From the NCBI RefSeq assembly GCF_001653565.1, contig NZ_LYPB01000073.1:170896-234895 (forward strand): a stretch of 64,000 bases of DNA, written 5' to 3'. Shown piece by piece: positions 63,733-64,000 of this stretch (position 1 is the first letter of the stretch; the number at the start of each line of letters is the position of its first letter). Position numbers and translations under genes: made by a program. The stretch comes from Paenibacillus oryzisoli. GTDB taxonomy: Bacteria; Bacillota; Bacilli; Paenibacillales; NBRC-103111. The notes beneath the pieces were generated by a model, which saw nothing but the letters and a program-made list of their open reading frames with translations, made no database searches and was not told the DNA's origin.

Positions 63733-63877
63733 CATTTCCGGTATGTCACTCGGACTGTCTCCATCCAAGTGTTGTGCAGGAGACGGACCGCGAATCCGTC
63801 TCTTTGTTATATTTACTCTAACATACTCTATTCATACCCGCAAATAATTATTAATAGCCACATACGTTTTTGAACCA
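63733..63877 (-). ncRNA. Candidate antisense antitoxin RNA region
   Basis: No gene; contains GAGACGGA / TCCGTCTC hairpin (about 63779-63805). By analogy with TxpA/RatA-type systems, an RNA starting here and running leftward would overlap the toxin 3' end. No clear promoter can be fixed, so this is position-based inference. Confidence 0.3.
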
Positions 63878-64000
63878 TTATTCAAAATCGTAACGTTCCT
63901 CTTTCCAGGGATCTCCATGCATATGATACCCATTCCGCTCCCAGAATCCCGGCTTATCCTTCGCCATGAACTCGATACCGCGCAGCCATTTGGCGCTTTT
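63878..64000 (-). CDS. Sulfite-oxidase-like molybdopterin oxidoreductase, C-terminal part only
   Basis: Minus-strand frame open to the right edge and ending at TAA 63878. The visible residues AKWLRGIEFMAKDKPGFWER, NGYHMHGDPW and EERYDFE match the C-terminal end of YuiH/sulfite-oxidase-like proteins (KW.RGI....DKPGFWE..GYH..GDPW). The molybdopterin-binding core lies beyond the window. Confidence 0.7.
   Translation of the reverse strand, partial: KSAKWLRGIEFMAKDKPGFWERNGYHMHGDPWKEERYDFE

Overview
The window looks like chromosomal DNA of a Paenibacillus-type, spore-forming Gram-positive bacterium. Ribosome binding sites are strong (AAGGAGG type), TTG and GTG starts are common, and there is a GerPA/GerPF-type germination protein. 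There are three YesM/YesN-type two-component pairs (one cut by the left edge), several lipoprotein-permease sugar importers without their own ATPase, and giant secreted carbohydrases ending in S-layer homology (SLH) domains. I saw no tRNA, rRNA, CRISPR array, intact insertion sequence or prophage.

Left third (1-31.5 kb), mostly on the minus strand: (i) a response regulator (cut by the left edge) and kinase pair; (ii) a VOC-fold protein and a DinB protein separated by repeat-rich DNA; (iii) a kinase-regulator pair (9979-13363) above an importer operon with two solute-binding lipoproteins around one permease pair (4298-9543); (iv) a small membrane protein and a GerPA-like protein; (v) an operon of binding protein, two permeases, a secreted beta-helix multidomain protein and a heparinase II/III-like enzyme (14274-24149), divergent from a membrane-anchored AraC regulator (24453-26813); (vi) a third kinase-regulator pair (26927-30272).

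Middle (30.4-45.3 kb): a pectin and arabinan-type module. It has an importer operon (two permeases, binding lipoprotein, GH88/GH105 unsaturated glucuronyl/galacturonyl hydrolase) and two huge SLH-anchored GH43 proteins. The importer promoter region and that of the upstream GH43 gene share a 38-bp element (35 of 38 identical), suggesting one regulon in which polymer is cut at the cell surface, oligomers are imported, and unsaturated uronic acids are removed inside.

Right-centre (45.4-58.1 kb): an accessory zone with many broken genes (internally deleted ADP-ribosylglycohydrolase, MarR fossil, several short C-terminal fragments). It also carries small stress or defence-type genes: DUF4272, a TIMP-like secreted protein, oxidoreductases, DoxX, HIT, TetR with an alpha/beta hydrolase, a PAP2 phosphatase, an unrecognised cysteine-rich protein with a strictly periodic cysteine pattern, and a FusB-type EF-G-binding protein preceded by what looks like a leader-peptide attenuator.

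Right end (58.2-64 kb): a tightly overlapping four-gene operon (aldo/keto reductase, unrecognised 650-aa protein, amidohydrolase-type lactonase, mutarotase-like protein) divergent from an AraC regulator, probably an oxidative sugar-catabolism unit. It is followed by a 25-aa holin-like toxin and the end of a sulfite-oxidase-like gene. All assignments were made by eye from sequence motifs; no database search was run.
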